A stretch of 64,000 bases of DNA, taken from NCBI GenBank assembly GCA_016872775.1, contig VGZA01000006.1, positions 1 to 64,000 of the forward strand. The letters run 5' to 3'. This DNA is from Planctomycetota bacterium (GTDB lineage Bacteria > Planctomycetota > Planctomycetia > Pirellulales > Pirellulaceae). The notes beneath the pieces were generated by a model, which was not told the DNA's origin, made no database searches, and saw only the letters and a program-made list of their open reading frames with translations. Shown one piece after another: positions 1-9,249 of the stretch (position 1 is its first letter; the number at the start of each line of letters is the position of its first letter). The translations under genes were made by a program, and so were the position numbers.

Positions 1-424
1 TTATCCTCCCGAGGGAAAACGGGGAATTGGTGGCGAACGAGCCACCATGTTCGGGTTGCAACTCGTCGAACATACGGCCGTCGCGAACCAGCATGTGTTG
101 CTGGTCCCAATCATCGAGACCGTTCGAACACTGCAGGCGCTGCCCGCCATGTGCGACGTCCCGGGAATCGATCTGTTCTATTTTGGTCCCGCCGACTTCT
201 CGTCCACCGCCGGCTATCGCGGACAATGGGAAGGGCCTGGTGTCGCCGTACAGATTCTCGACGCGATGCGGTACCTGCGTCAGAACGGAAAGCAGTGCGG
301 AGTCATCGCCACCAGCCTGGAAAATCTCGCCGAACGCCGGACGCAGGGCTTTCGATTACTGGGATTGGGAAGCGACATCGGATTATTGGCACGGATACTC
401 CGCCAGACACTATCCGTTCGCTAA
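1..424 (+). CDS. HpcH/HpaI-family aldolase, C-terminal part (5' truncated by window edge)
   Basis: The reading frame is open from base 2 and has no start inside the family-conserved region, so the gene begins upstream of the window. The first visible residues (YPPEGKRGIGGERAT) match the conserved Pro/Gly/Arg segment of class II 2-keto-3-deoxy acid aldolases. The Glu of LVPIIET and the Asp of FYFGPADFS are the expected metal ligands. The ATG at 47 lies inside this conserved domain and is unlikely to be the true start. The family cleaves 2-keto-3-deoxy sugar acids to pyruvate (or oxaloacetate) and an aldehyde, in the cytoplasm. A second, more complete paralogue lies at 5087-5875. Substrate cannot be told from this fragment. 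Confidence 0.85.
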   Translation, partial: YPPEGKRGIGGERATMFGLQLVEHTAVANQHVLLVPIIETVRTLQALPAMCDVPGIDLFYFGPADFSSTAGYRGQWEGPGVAVQILDAMRYLRQNGKQCGVIATSLENLAERRTQGFRLLGLGSDIGLLARILRQTLSVR

Positions 425-599
425 CAGCGGCTGGAAGCCCCCGCCACGTCCTGCCGCCTTTTCTCGATGAAATTTCCTTCGCGTCTCTGCGAGATCTCTA
501 ATTCCTGGAGCAACCACGCAAAGGCGCAACGTCGATCGCCCGACCGAAGAGCGAGACGCCGAGCGACTGCAGCAGCGAAATTCAATGATTTCGCGCGAG

Positions 600-681
600 C
601 GGAGGGCAAGGGACTCGAACCCTCAACCGGTTGCCCGGCATCTGATTTCGAATCAGACTCCTCACCATTCGGATACCCTCC
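600..681 (-). tRNA. tRNA-Ser (anticodon CGA)
   Basis: On the minus strand the sequence folds as a class II tRNA. The acceptor stem GGAGGGT pairs with GCCCTCC and is followed by a G discriminator, as expected for serine. The anticodon stem TCTGA/TCAGA encloses the loop TTCGAAA, giving anticodon CGA. The variable arm has a CCGG/CCGG stem, and the T arm contains GGTTCGAGTCCC. No CCA is encoded. It would decode UCG. Confidence 0.95.
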
Positions 682-722
682 GGAAATGGCGAACCTGTGG
701 TTTCAAATTGTAGCGTGAGAAC

Positions 723-743
723 GGGGAACGGGGAACGGGGAAC
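723..743. repeat. GGGGAAC heptamer repeat, 3 units
   Basis: Three exact tandem copies of GGGGAAC lie directly after the stop codon of the DUF1552 gene. The same heptamer occurs on the opposite strand as seven GTTCCCC units at 54278-54326. No function can be read from the sequence. Confidence 0.9.
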
Positions 744-745
744 GG

Positions 746-2059
746 TTAAGTGAGGTCGGAAAGCGGGCCGGCGGCGCAGAAGTCGGGGTTTCCGAACCGG
801 TCGATCGTATGGCCCATGCCGTGGGCCAGTGAAATCAGCAGTCGGTTATGGGGTACCTTGGGCAATTTGAGTGACCGGCCCATGCGGAAGTTCAATCCGC
901 CGCCGACCAGCACAAACGGGATATTGTCCAGCGTGTGCGAATTTCCCTTGCCCAGTTCGTTGGTCCAGACGATGGTGGTGTTATCGAGCAGCGAACCGGT
1001 TCCGCCCGGTTCCGGCGTCTCCGCCAGACGCCGCGCCAGGTAGGCGAGCTGCTCGCAGAACCAATGGTTGATCCTCGTCAGCTTCGACTGCGCATCCTCG
1101 TCGCTGTCCGGTTTGTGCGACAGATCATGATGGCCTTCCTCGACGCCCAACCACCGCATCTTGGCTCCCCCAACCGAATTGGTGTGTTGCAGCGTGGCGA
1201 TCCGGGCGAAGTCCTGGGCAAAACTGTTAACCAGCAGATCGATCTGCAGTTGACTGATGCGCGGCATGTTGTCGTTTTCCTCCTTGGCGCCCGGCTCCAG
1301 CCGCGGGACGGCATGGCCGAGCGATTCGTCGGAAGCGGCCAGCTCCCGCTCCAATTCGCGCACAAACCCTTCATGCTCGTCCAGCAACTGCCGGTCTTCC
1401 ACGCTGACGACCCGCCGCAATTTCGCCAGGTCCTCGCGCAGCCCATCCATCACACTCCGCAAATGTTCGCGATCCTGCTGTTGTCCATAGAGCTTGTTAA
1501 ACATCTGGTAGGGGTCGTCGATCGGCGTCACCGGCTTGTTCGGACCGACGTACGACATCCGCGTCCAGGTATCGGCCCGCTCGGGCACCAGTACGCCGAA
1601 TTCCAAGGAACCGAAGCGGGTTGCCGTCTCCGGATTGCGCTGCAGGAAATTCCTGAGTTCCTGGTCAATCGACAGGCCGCTCGCCCAACCGGCCGGAGTA
1701 TCCGAACCGCCCTGGATGTTTCCCGGAAACAGTTCGATCCCGGTCAACAGGCAGCCGATGCCGCGCATATGACTGTCGCCGTCGCCGCGGACCTTGTCGC
1801 AGACGCCGTTCAGAATCAGCAGTTGCTCACGGAACGGCGCGAGCGGCTCGAGGCTCTTCTTGAGCGCGAACGACTCGCCTTGCTCGTCCGGCCAGAAGGT
1901 ACCGGGCACAATCCCGTTCGGGCTGAACATCACCACCAACCGCTGCTTGCGGCGCCCTTGATTGGCAAATCCGAGGCTGGGGAGGTTGGCCAGGAACGGC
2001 AGCGTCGCCGCTCCCAGGCCCAGGTCACGCAGAAAGGAACGGCGGGAAGCATCAACCAT
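746..2059 (-). CDS. DUF1552 domain protein, secreted
   Basis: The 437-residue protein begins with a twin-arginine-like signal ([20 protein letters not shown]). It continues with a block typical of planctomycete DUF1552 proteins: [20 protein letters not shown], then [17 protein letters not shown] and [21 protein letters not shown] Shine-Dalgarno lies 10 bases before the ATG. Family function is unknown; DUF1552 proteins are often found with cytochrome-bearing DUF1549/1553-type proteins, but no such partner is adjacent here. The gene follows the beta-barrel gene on the same strand but is separated from it by an intrinsic terminator at 2155-2190, so it probably has its own promoter. Confidence 0.85.
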   Translation of the reverse strand: MVDASRRSFLRDLGLGAATLPFLANLPSLGFANQGRRKQRLVVMFSPNGIVPGTFWPDEQGESFALKKSLEPLAPFREQLLILNGVCDKVRGDGDSHMRGIGCLLTGIELFPGNIQGGSDTPAGWASGLSIDQELRNFLQRNPETATRFGSLEFGVLVPERADTWTRMSYVGPNKPVTPIDDPYQMFNKLYGQQQDREHLRSVMDGLREDLAKLRRVVSVEDRQLLDEHEGFVRELERELAASDESLGHAVPRLEPGAKEENDNMPRISQLQIDLLVNSFAQDFARIATLQHTNSVGGAKMRWLGVEEGHHDLSHKPDSDEDAQSKLTRINHWFCEQLAYLARRLAETPEPGGTGSLLDNTTIVWTNELGKGNSHTLDNIPFVLVGGGLNFRMGRSLKLPKVPHNRLLISLAHGMGHTIDRFGNPDFCAAGPLSDLT

Positions 2060-2154
2060 GCTTCAGGCTCCGCAACAGATTTAAAGGAAGACTCGCTGGT
2101 TCTCCCGATTTCCGCCGCCAGAATCAAGTCCGCGCCCCCAATAACCCCAGTAAC

Positions 2155-2190
2155 AAAAGCGGTCCGACCGAATTCGGCCGGACCGCTTTG
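2155..2190 (-). terminator. Rho-independent terminator of the beta-barrel gene
   Basis: An 11-bp perfect inverted repeat (AAAGCGGTCCG at 2156-2166, CGGACCGCTTT at 2179-2189) has an inner CCGAATTCGG palindrome as loop. On the minus strand it is followed by TTTTGTT. It sits about 20 bases after the stop codon of the gene at 2208-3269, as expected for an intrinsic terminator. Confidence 0.8.
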
Positions 2191-2207
2191 AAGTTACCGT
2201 GGAGCCC

Positions 2208-3269
2208 TTACCAGCTTTTCTCAATCGAGGCAAAGAACCCCTGGTAGACTGCCGTGTTGCCGACGTCGACCGTCGCCGTTCCGGTGACAATATTCGACGC
2301 AAAAATCTGGTCGGACGCCAGAGCGACACCGTCCAGGAACAACACCTGGTACCCGCCGCGGATCGACCAGCAGTCATTAATCAGATAGTGGCCGAATATT
2401 CCCACGTCGCCGATGAACGCGGTTTTGGATGCGGTGCCGAAGGTCGACGCCACGGCGCCGGGAATGTTCACCATGTCGGTGTTCTGATCGGCACTGTTCT
2501 CGTAGATGCCGACCTTGCCAAACAGACTCGCAGTGAACGCGCCTCGGTCGAGGAACAACGATTCGCCGCCGAATTGAATGCCATACATATGGTTGTTGGT
2601 ATTGATTGCGTGCGTGGCATTGACGAAGTCGGTGTTCAAGTCTTCGCGCAACTCCACCCAGCGAAAGCCGACGATGCCGGTGAACCAGTCGTTCATCGAG
2701 CGCCGCATGTTCACTTCCGTGCTGTCGATCCGCGATGTGTAATTGGTGATCGCCGAAACCGGAGCACCAGGAACAAACGCCGGGACCGTGGCGAAATTGG
2801 TCACGTTGGCCGACGACGCAACCGCATCAAAGTTATTGACCCCGAAATAGGTCACTTGCAGATCCCAGCAGGAACCGAGTACGGAATTCCGGGTGGCGCT
2901 CAGCATCGGTCCGCTCTGGTAGCGGAAGTTCATGTCCGCCAGGTTGATCGGTGTCGTTCCATCCGTCAGCAGATACTGGTTGTCGTGCAAGCGCCGCAAG
3001 ATCACGGCACCCGCTTGGACGGTCCAGTTCGGGCCGCAGCCGAAATCATCCAGGCAGTCGAGACCAGCGTCCATGGGCGATCCATCCTCGTTGAGGATGA
3101 ACTCCTCCCCCTCGACGACCACCGCGGGGGGATCGTCGTTGATATAGCTTGATTCGTTGAACTGGAACCACGGGGCGTCGGAGCCACACAAGGGTGCCGC
3201 GACGAGTGCCGATCCAACGCCTATCCCGTAAACCAGTCTTCGCACCAGTTCGCGCCAACGCAGCGTCAT
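2208..3269 (-). CDS. Secreted protein, probable outer-membrane beta-barrel (family uncertain)
   Basis: I chose the ATG at 3269 because it has an ACGGAGGA Shine-Dalgarno 6-8 bases upstream; the frame is open further upstream but that stretch does not look coding. The 353-residue product starts with a basic n-region and hydrophobic stretch (LVYGIGVGSALVAAPLCG). The rest is rich in alternating aromatic/polar strands (WTVQAGAVILRR, NFRYQSGPML, WDLQVTYFGV, FTGIVGFRWVELRE, CWSIRGGYQVLFLDG) and ends in an aromatic residue (IEKSW), all typical of outer-membrane barrels. It resembles planctomycete barrel proteins such as BBP7 in style, but I do not see the clear BBP7 signature found in the protein at 34937-36286. 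Substrate or role unknown. Confidence 0.65.
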   Translation of the reverse strand: MTLRWRELVRRLVYGIGVGSALVAAPLCGSDAPWFQFNESSYINDDPPAVVVEGEEFILNEDGSPMDAGLDCLDDFGCGPNWTVQAGAVILRRLHDNQYLLTDGTTPINLADMNFRYQSGPMLSATRNSVLGSCWDLQVTYFGVNNFDAVASSANVTNFATVPAFVPGAPVSAITNYTSRIDSTEVNMRRSMNDWFTGIVGFRWVELREDLNTDFVNATHAINTNNHMYGIQFGGESLFLDRGAFTASLFGKVGIYENSADQNTDMVNIPGAVASTFGTASKTAFIGDVGIFGHYLINDCWSIRGGYQVLFLDGVALASDQIFASNIVTGTATVDVGNTAVYQGFFASIEKSW

Positions 3270-3563
3270 CCGTGTTCCTCCGTGAAATCGAAAGCGAACA
3301 AACCCAAGATCCGGGCCGCGAGTCGCAATTCTTCCGTTCGTCAGCTTTACAGCTGCCGAGGCCCAATCCGTGGTACCCGAAGCATCATCGTCGGTCGATC
3401 GGTGGTTCCATTTCAGAATTCCGGTCGCTCGGGACGACACGTTTTCGCAACAGCACCTCACGAATAGACAGAGTCTCGGTACTGCAAAAAGACCGAATTG
3501 CGCGCACAATGCGCATGGCCGATACGGTCGCTACAACCGCCGCGATGCGAACCGCAAAAGCCG

Positions 3564-5066
3564 TTAATCCGGCATAACTCCATCGCGGGTCGCCATTCGG
3601 TGCGCCAAGGCTACCCCCGATCGCAGGGCTCCTTCCATCCAACCGGTAAACGCGTAACAGGTGTGCTCGCCCGCAAAATGCAAACCGGGCCCATGCCCCG
3701 TCGACAGGATCGGACCAACCGTTGTGACCTGCCCGGGTGCCGGAAATGAGTAGGTGCCCCGTGCCCAGGGGTCGCTCACCCAGTCCACCAGCCGGCCACG
3801 CACGATTTTCTCTGCCGCGCCGGGAAACAACCGATCGATCTCGAACCGGTAACGCTGATCCCGAACACTCGCCTCCCAGCCGCGGCATTCGTCGGCCGCA
3901 CACCCGCCCGCGAACGCAACCAATACATGTTCGCCGTCGTCGCCCTGGCCGGCACTTGTTTCCCACGTCAGCTGAACCGGCCCGTCGGAGATCGCATTGG
4001 GATGACGCCCCAGTTCGCGCCAGACCGGCGATCGAAAGACCGCCAGGTACTTCGTGCTGGCCGCCATCGGCACGCTCAGCGCCGCCGGCAAGGGCGGCGC
4101 GAAACCGATCTTGTTCCAGGTCGTCGGCGGCACCGTCAACACCAAGTCGTCGACATGATAATCGGTACCGTCGGACAAGCTTAATACCAGCGACCGCCCC
4201 CGGCGGACAATCGAACGCACGGACGTCGCCAGCCGTAGACTGGCCGCCCCGCGCCGCTCCACCAGCGATGCCGCTAAGCGACTCGACAACTGATCCGCGC
4301 CCCCCACACAGTGCAGGGTGTCGGTCTCGTCCCAGAACTTCTGCAGTCCGCCCCCTCTCACGATCGCCAGCATCGCCAGCAAACTTTGCCAGGCCGGTAT
4401 CAGCCCGTTAATGCCTGTCATCTGGATCGCCATCAAAGCCCGACAGTCCGGCGATACCTCCAAACGATCGATCCAGTCCTGCAGCGACTGCCGGTCGAGC
4501 TCCTCCGCTCCCGGACTGTCCCAAGGCCGATCGGCATCGATCGGTTCCGCCAGCCCGTTCAACCGCTCCAGCGCCGATCGCATCTCACCCCACAGCGCCC
4601 GGGCCGCCTGCTCCGAAAGTAACTTGCCGTCCCACCACAGAGTGTCACAAGCCGGCCAGGGCATTTCCACGAATTGCAACCCAAACCGCCTGGCATACGC
4701 CATCCAGGTCAGTTGGTTAGGACCGATCAACTCGCCACCCGCCTCGATCACCTTCCCGGCAACAAAGTCGCGCAGCGAGCGTACCCGGCCGCCGCAGCGA
4801 TCCCGGGCTTCGAAGACCGTGACGTCGTATCCCAACGCGGCAAGTTCATCGGCGCACGCCAAGCCCGCGAATCCGGCGCCGACCACCGCCACGCGGGGCA
4901 AGTCGCGCCGTTCCGCCCCGGCGAAAAATGCCGCGCCTGCCGTCGACTCTCGCAGCGTCACTAACCCGCCCGCGCTCGCCAACGCACCCCGCAACACCGC
5001 GCGGCGATCACAACGCCCGTCCGCCGCAAACGATCGCGAGGCCCGACGATACCAGTCCATAAACAT
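3564..5066 (-). CDS. FAD-dependent amine oxidase (flavin monoamine oxidase family)
   Basis: The dinucleotide motif VVGAGFAGLACADEL (residues 61-75), the following FEARDRCGGRVRS block and the C-terminal GLHFAGEHTCYAFTGWMEGA motif are diagnostic of the amine oxidase/phytoene-desaturase-like flavoprotein family. The start is placed at the ATG at 5066, 21 bases after the upstream aldolase gene and preceded by GGGGGA; an upstream in-frame start would overlap the aldolase. The N-terminus has RRAVLRGALASAGG, a possible Tat signal, suggesting export after folding with FAD. Predicted reaction: oxidative deamination of an amine or oxidation of a related substrate. Substrate unknown; its place in the sugar-acid cluster may be fortuitous. 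Confidence 0.85.
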   Translation of the reverse strand: MFMDWYRRASRSFAADGRCDRRAVLRGALASAGGLVTLRESTAGAAFFAGAERRDLPRVAVVGAGFAGLACADELAALGYDVTVFEARDRCGGRVRSLRDFVAGKVIEAGGELIGPNQLTWMAYARRFGLQFVEMPWPACDTLWWDGKLLSEQAARALWGEMRSALERLNGLAEPIDADRPWDSPGAEELDRQSLQDWIDRLEVSPDCRALMAIQMTGINGLIPAWQSLLAMLAIVRGGGLQKFWDETDTLHCVGGADQLSSRLAASLVERRGAASLRLATSVRSIVRRGRSLVLSLSDGTDYHVDDLVLTVPPTTWNKIGFAPPLPAALSVPMAASTKYLAVFRSPVWRELGRHPNAISDGPVQLTWETSAGQGDDGEHVLVAFAGGCAADECRGWEASVRDQRYRFEIDRLFPGAAEKIVRGRLVDWVSDPWARGTYSFPAPGQVTTVGPILSTGHGPGLHFAGEHTCYAFTGWMEGALRSGVALAHRMATRDGVMPD

Positions 5067-5086
5067 GACGCGTCCCCCGGCCCAGT

Positions 5087-5875
5087 TCAGCTGCGTTTGC
5101 CCAGGGAGTTTGGCGCGAAGCTGTTCTGGAACCACTCGATGCCGCGGCGGACGATGCCGACGTCGTTGCCGATCGTCGGCATGCGGCAGCCGAGTTCGAC
5201 GGCCCGTTCGCAAAACTTCGGGTCGGGCACGACAGCTCCCCAGCCAATCCCGCGATTACGGCAGGCCGCGGCGACATGGGCGATCGCCTCCCAGAGTTTC
5301 TCGGCATGGAATTGGCCCGGTACACCCAGCGCCAGCGACAAGTCCGCCGGTCCGATGAACAGCAGGTCGACGCCGTCGATCGCCGCAATCGCGTCGGCCT
5401 CGGCGAGCGCGCCCAGCGTCTCGACCTGAATGGCGACGAAGTGGTCTCGATTTGCTTCCTGGATGAACTGCGTTGCCGGCTTATGGGTGTAGCAGGCGTC
5501 ACGACCGCTCATGTTCAACCCCCGGTTTCCGCGGGGAGCGAACTTCGTCCATTTCACGAATTCTTCCGCGTGGCTGGCCGAGTGAATCTGCGCCGCCATC
5601 ACCCCACCGATCCCGGTCTCCAGGCACTGTGTTACCGGCGAGTACCCCGTCGGTGCCAGGCGGACGAAGCAGTCCATGTCGTTGGCTTTCGCCGCCAGTC
5701 CGGCCACGACCATTTGCTCCGTGGAGACAAAGGCGTGTTCCAGATCGAGCCAGAATCCGCGATAGCCTCCGGCGAGGCCCGCCATTTCGATCATTATCGG
5801 ATGCACGATTCGCGCCAGCGCGAAGGTGGGAATCAATTCGTCGGTCGCCAGCAGTTCCTTGAAAGTACGCCGCAT
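5087..5875 (-). CDS. HpcH/HpaI aldolase/citrate lyase family protein
   Basis: Residues match class II HpaI-type aldolases: FWLDLEHAF near the N-terminus, a possible catalytic Arg in FVRLAPTGY, the metal-binding Glu in IQVETLGAL and Asp in LLFIGPADLSLALG, and a C-terminal IGNDVGIVRRGIEWF helix. The ATG at 5875 follows AAGGAG by 11 bases and is preferred to an in-frame ATG at 5911 that would add 12 residues. Such enzymes cleave 2-keto-3-deoxy acids to pyruvate and an aldehyde. In the same strand cluster lie a sugar-acid dehydratase-like enolase, a hydroxyacid dehydrogenase and myo-inositol oxygenase, which supports a role in sugar-acid breakdown. Exact substrate not determinable. Confidence 0.88.
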   Translation of the reverse strand: MRRTFKELLATDELIPTFALARIVHPIMIEMAGLAGGYRGFWLDLEHAFVSTEQMVVAGLAAKANDMDCFVRLAPTGYSPVTQCLETGIGGVMAAQIHSASHAEEFVKWTKFAPRGNRGLNMSGRDACYTHKPATQFIQEANRDHFVAIQVETLGALAEADAIAAIDGVDLLFIGPADLSLALGVPGQFHAEKLWEAIAHVAAACRNRGIGWGAVVPDPKFCERAVELGCRMPTIGNDVGIVRRGIEWFQNSFAPNSLGKRS

Positions 5876-6010
5876 CGTCGCGCAAACTCCTTGTCGCCAT
5901 GAATGGTGCAAGGCAGTTTGGCAACGATGCGGCTGCCGGTCAAGCGTCCCTCGTGCGCGAACCCAAAGTTCCTACTCGGTAAACGGGTCGTCGCGGGGCA
6001 CAAGGTGCCC

Positions 6011-6323
6011 TCATCCCAGATACTGTTCATCGAGGTTCGTATCGAGCACTTCGCGGTACAGCCAGCGATAAAGCTCCGCGACCGTTGGCGGAGACTGTTC
6101 CGCCAGACGGGCGTGGATGATCGGTCGTCGCTGGGTTTCATTGACTTCCGAATCGATCCGAAGATCGAGCAGGGCCCTTTCGATGCGGGCGCGTCGCGCG
6201 TCAGGTCGATCACCCGCGTCGACCGGTTGACACCTTCGGACGATTCTCCGCGGGTTCCGTTCCGGCTTGCTGTGCCGTGCCGTGAGCGTCGCCCGGGCCG
6301 CTGGAGCACACCAGGTCCTTCAC
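6011..6323 (-). pseudogene. Small conserved-looking protein, frame disrupted
   Basis: The gap between the permease and aldolase genes is not empty. From about 6217 to the TGA at 6011 one minus frame reads a well-formed 57-residue tail (ARIERALLDLRIDSEVNE, then RRPIIHARLAEQSPPTVAEL, YRWLYREVLDTNLDEQYLG). It has no ATG, GTG or TTG start. The natural upstream continuation, from a GTG at 6323 (VKDLVCSSGPGDAHGTAQQA, then GTEPAENRPKVSTG), is in another frame and stops at a TGA near 6202. A single extra base between about 6200 and 6235 would join them. A third frame also reads RSTRVIDLT here, so the exact joint is unclear. It is either a decayed gene, a sequencing error or programmed frameshifting. 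The family is not one I can name. Confidence 0.55.
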
Positions 6324-6362
6324 CGATTTTTCGATAACCCTCGTCTTGGAAAAATCGCACGG

Positions 6363-8030
6363 CTATTCGGCGCGGGCAATCTCTCCGCGCAGTTCCTTGC
6401 CGAGGACGCTGTTTCGCTTTCCGTAGGCAAAGTAGATCAACTGGCCGAAGGCCAGCCATCCGAACAACCGCAGCCAGTTCTCCGCCGGCAGCGAGAACAT
6501 CAACATCAGGCAAGCGCCGATTCCAAGCAACGGAATCGCCGGAACCCAGGGGCAACGGAAAGGACGCTGCGCTTCCGGATTCGTTCGACGCATGATCAGT
6601 ACGGCCGCGCAGACGACCACAAATGCGAACAGCGTTCCGATATTGGTCAGATGTAACAGCGCGGTGATTGGCAGCAGCCCGGCCAAGAACGATACGAACA
6701 CGCCGACAAGAATCGTGCTCTTCCACGGGGTGCGGAACTTTGGGTGCACGTCGGCGAAAAATGCGGACGGGATCAAGCCGTCGCGGGACATCGCCAGAAA
6801 GACGCGCGGCGCGCTAAGCATCATCACGAGCAATACCGAGGTAATCCCCGCCACGCCGGCTACCGCGATGATCACTTCCGCCCACTCAAGGCCCACCGAA
6901 GCGAATGCCTTCGACACTCCGGCATCCACATCGATATCCTTGTAACTCACCATGCCCGTCAACACGGCCACCACCAGCACATAAAGTACCGTACAGATCA
7001 ACAAAGACGCGATGATGGCGATCGGCACGTCGCGCTGCGGATTCTTGGCTTCCTCGGCGTGCGTCGACACGGAGTCGAACCCGATGTAGGCGAAGAAAAT
7101 GATCGCCGCGCCGGCAAGCATTCCGACCGGCTTATCCCCCCCTTGTTGCTGCCCAAACGGAATCCCGAAGAAACTCAACCCGGTCCAGCCATACGGGGCG
7201 AAAGGCGTCCAGTTCGACGAATTGACATAAGCCACACCGACCAGGATCACGAATAACACGGCCGCCACTTTGATGGCGACCATCAGCGAGTTAAAACCCG
7301 CACTCTCGGAAATCCCTTTCACCAGAAATGCCGTCACCAGCATCGCGACCAGGACCGCCGGCAGATTAAACAGCGCCTGCTGATGATCTTTCAGTTCTGC
7401 TTCGAATTCACGATCGCCAACGTTGGCCAATTTCGCCTTGGTTTCCCGATTGACCCAACTGATCACGCTCCTCTTTTCTTTGTCTTTCCCTTCCTCAACC
7501 GTCATCTGCGTGACTTCGGCACCCTTGTAAGTAGCAACCGTGTTGGGCAGGAAATAGCCTTGGTCGTATTTGTACGGTGCTCCGGTGAAGATGAACGGTA
7601 ACGTCAGGCCGAGCTTCGCCAGGACACTTTGCGAGTACCCCGACCATCCATTGGCGACCGTGGCGGCGCCGACGGCGTATTCCAGAACCAGATCCCAGCC
7701 GATCATCCAGGCGCACCATTCGCCCATGGTCGTGTAGGCGTAGGTATAGGCGCTGCCGGCGACCGGTGCCATCGAAGCAAATTCGGCATAACATAGCGCG
7801 GCGAAAACGCAGGTGATGCCCGCGACCATGTACGAGACCATCAAGGCGGGCCCCGCCACGTCATGGGCCGCCGCGCCGGTCGCGACGAAGATTCCCGCGC
7901 CAATTACCGCGCCGATGCCAAGACTCGTCAGCGAAATCGGGCCCAGCACCCGCCGCAGCCGATTGTCGCCCTCCATCTCCTTCAACAACTGGTGCAGCGA
8001 TTTCTTGGCGATCAACTGGTTTTGCGACAT
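6363..8030 (-). CDS. APC-superfamily amino acid permease (cationic amino acid transporter-like)
   Basis: The 555-residue protein has about 12 hydrophobic segments. Its N-terminal signature LGIGAVIGAGIFVATG (residues 37-52) and the GSAYTYAYTTMGEWCAWMIGW stretch (92-112) are typical of the APC/CAT group, and FAYIGFDSVSTHAEEAKNPQ is the conserved segment after TM6-7. A hydrophilic insertion of about 70 residues (roughly 150-218, rich in Lys/Glu) follows TM4 and is longer than usual. It is an inner-membrane secondary transporter for amino acids or related compounds. It sits between MIOX and the aldolase on the same strand; whether it imports a substrate of that pathway is inference. Confidence 0.9.
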   Translation of the reverse strand: MSQNQLIAKKSLHQLLKEMEGDNRLRRVLGPISLTSLGIGAVIGAGIFVATGAAAHDVAGPALMVSYMVAGITCVFAALCYAEFASMAPVAGSAYTYAYTTMGEWCAWMIGWDLVLEYAVGAATVANGWSGYSQSVLAKLGLTLPFIFTGAPYKYDQGYFLPNTVATYKGAEVTQMTVEEGKDKEKRSVISWVNRETKAKLANVGDREFEAELKDHQQALFNLPAVLVAMLVTAFLVKGISESAGFNSLMVAIKVAAVLFVILVGVAYVNSSNWTPFAPYGWTGLSFFGIPFGQQQGGDKPVGMLAGAAIIFFAYIGFDSVSTHAEEAKNPQRDVPIAIIASLLICTVLYVLVVAVLTGMVSYKDIDVDAGVSKAFASVGLEWAEVIIAVAGVAGITSVLLVMMLSAPRVFLAMSRDGLIPSAFFADVHPKFRTPWKSTILVGVFVSFLAGLLPITALLHLTNIGTLFAFVVVCAAVLIMRRTNPEAQRPFRCPWVPAIPLLGIGACLMLMFSLPAENWLRLFGWLAFGQLIYFAYGKRNSVLGKELRGEIARAE

Positions 8031-8293
8031 GGATGCCTCGACGAGTGCCAGGAGTTGCGGATCGAAACAGGCACGAATCTAGTTCCCGTCCGTTGCGATG
8101 GCAAGTCCTGAACAGACACTCCCCGGCGCGGCTTCCAACGGTTCCGCCCCGAGCCGCTGCCCGGCCGCCGGGTCCAACCGGGCACGGAACGGCCCAATGC
8201 GGCGTTGAGCCACCTGTCGCCCGTCTCGCTCGCCCGTCCCGTTCACGCAATTGGGACTCGATCCGCCATTTCCCAAGTCCATTTCCCGCGCCG

Positions 8294-9175
8294 TTACCAA
8301 TCGATCACCGGCGGGAAGAATTCGGCAACCAGGTCGCGGTAGAACGGCAGCAGTTCCTGGACGTCCGGAGCGCGATCGGTTTTGGTATACAAATCGTAGG
8401 GGTTGAACTTGCGCACCCAACGGAACATTTCGCGGTCCCGCTCATCCATTAAATGCTGGTATTCCCGTTCGCGATGACCCGGATAGAACGAGTGGTAACG
8501 GATCATGTACTGGGCCTCGACAGGCAGATAGTCCTTCACCACATAGTAGAGGTACTCGTCGTGTCCCCACGACATCAGCACTTTATCCAGGCCGCAACCC
8601 GGTTCATAAATGCCCGACTCGGACTGGTACTCCGGACTCTCCCAGTCGGGATTCGCGTGAAAGTACTCGTGAAAGACAATCTTCTCAGAATAACGGCAGC
8701 CGACCGGAAACGTATCGCCGGTCACCGCCCACTGCGGCTCGCCGAACAGGCAAAGTACTTTTCCCATGTCGTGCAGCAGGCCGGTAAGGATGAACCAGCG
8801 CGGGTGTCCGTCGGCGCGAATCGCTTCGGCGGTCTGCATGGCGTGAGCGATCTGCGGAAGCTGGATGTCGGGGTCGCTGTCGTCGACCAGTTGATTGAGA
8901 AACTCGACCGCTTCCCAGATCCCCATTCGGCGCGTGCGTAGCGGCAGGTACTTGTCGCGCGCGGCGCGGACGAACTCCACAGTCTGGTGCTGGTGATTGA
9001 TCCGATAGAACTCGCGCACGTGGAGCGGCACCGAATCGCCATAATCGCGGAACGCATCGGCCTTCTTGGCATGTGACGGATCGGGCTCCACGGCATAACG
9101 CCGCCTCACGTCATCGTCCCAATCGTCCAGGCTGGACAACGGATTGTTCGCGTCTTGCGGGGCATTGCGGATCAT
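8294..9175 (-). CDS. Inositol oxygenase (myo-inositol oxygenase)
   Basis: The 293-residue sequence aligns by eye with animal MIOX along its length: HQTVEFVR, DDSDPDIQLPQ, HAMQTAEAIR, GLLHDMGKVLCLFGEPQWA, GDTFPVGC, CGLDKVLMSWGHDEY, RYHSFYP and FNPYDLYTK. All six di-iron ligands are present: His111, His135, Asp136, His205, His228 and Asp261. MIOX opens myo-inositol with O2 to give D-glucuronate. AGGAG lies 10 bases before the ATG. Downstream on the same strand is a permease, and upstream are a hydroxyacid dehydrogenase and a sugar-acid dehydratase homologue. No adjacent inositol dehydrogenase (iolG) or iol operon is present in the window. Confidence 0.95.
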   Translation of the reverse strand: MIRNAPQDANNPLSSLDDWDDDVRRRYAVEPDPSHAKKADAFRDYGDSVPLHVREFYRINHQHQTVEFVRAARDKYLPLRTRRMGIWEAVEFLNQLVDDSDPDIQLPQIAHAMQTAEAIRADGHPRWFILTGLLHDMGKVLCLFGEPQWAVTGDTFPVGCRYSEKIVFHEYFHANPDWESPEYQSESGIYEPGCGLDKVLMSWGHDEYLYYVVKDYLPVEAQYMIRYHSFYPGHREREYQHLMDERDREMFRWVRKFNPYDLYTKTDRAPDVQELLPFYRDLVAEFFPPVIDW

Positions 9176-9249
9176 GGCGTGGAGACTCCTGGCTGGTGTT
9201 CGATCACGGTTAACGCCATCTTACCGTTGGTCGGCCGCCGATGGAAATA

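Noticed and set aside
47-424. ATG at 47 as the start of the first aldolase gene
   Set aside because: Fifteen codons upstream in the same frame are conserved family sequence, so the true start lies before the window.
935-2191. A 418-codon plus-strand frame opposite the DUF1552 gene
   Set aside because: The minus strand encodes recognisable DUF1552 motifs and a Tat signal; this frame is an antisense shadow in GC-rich DNA.
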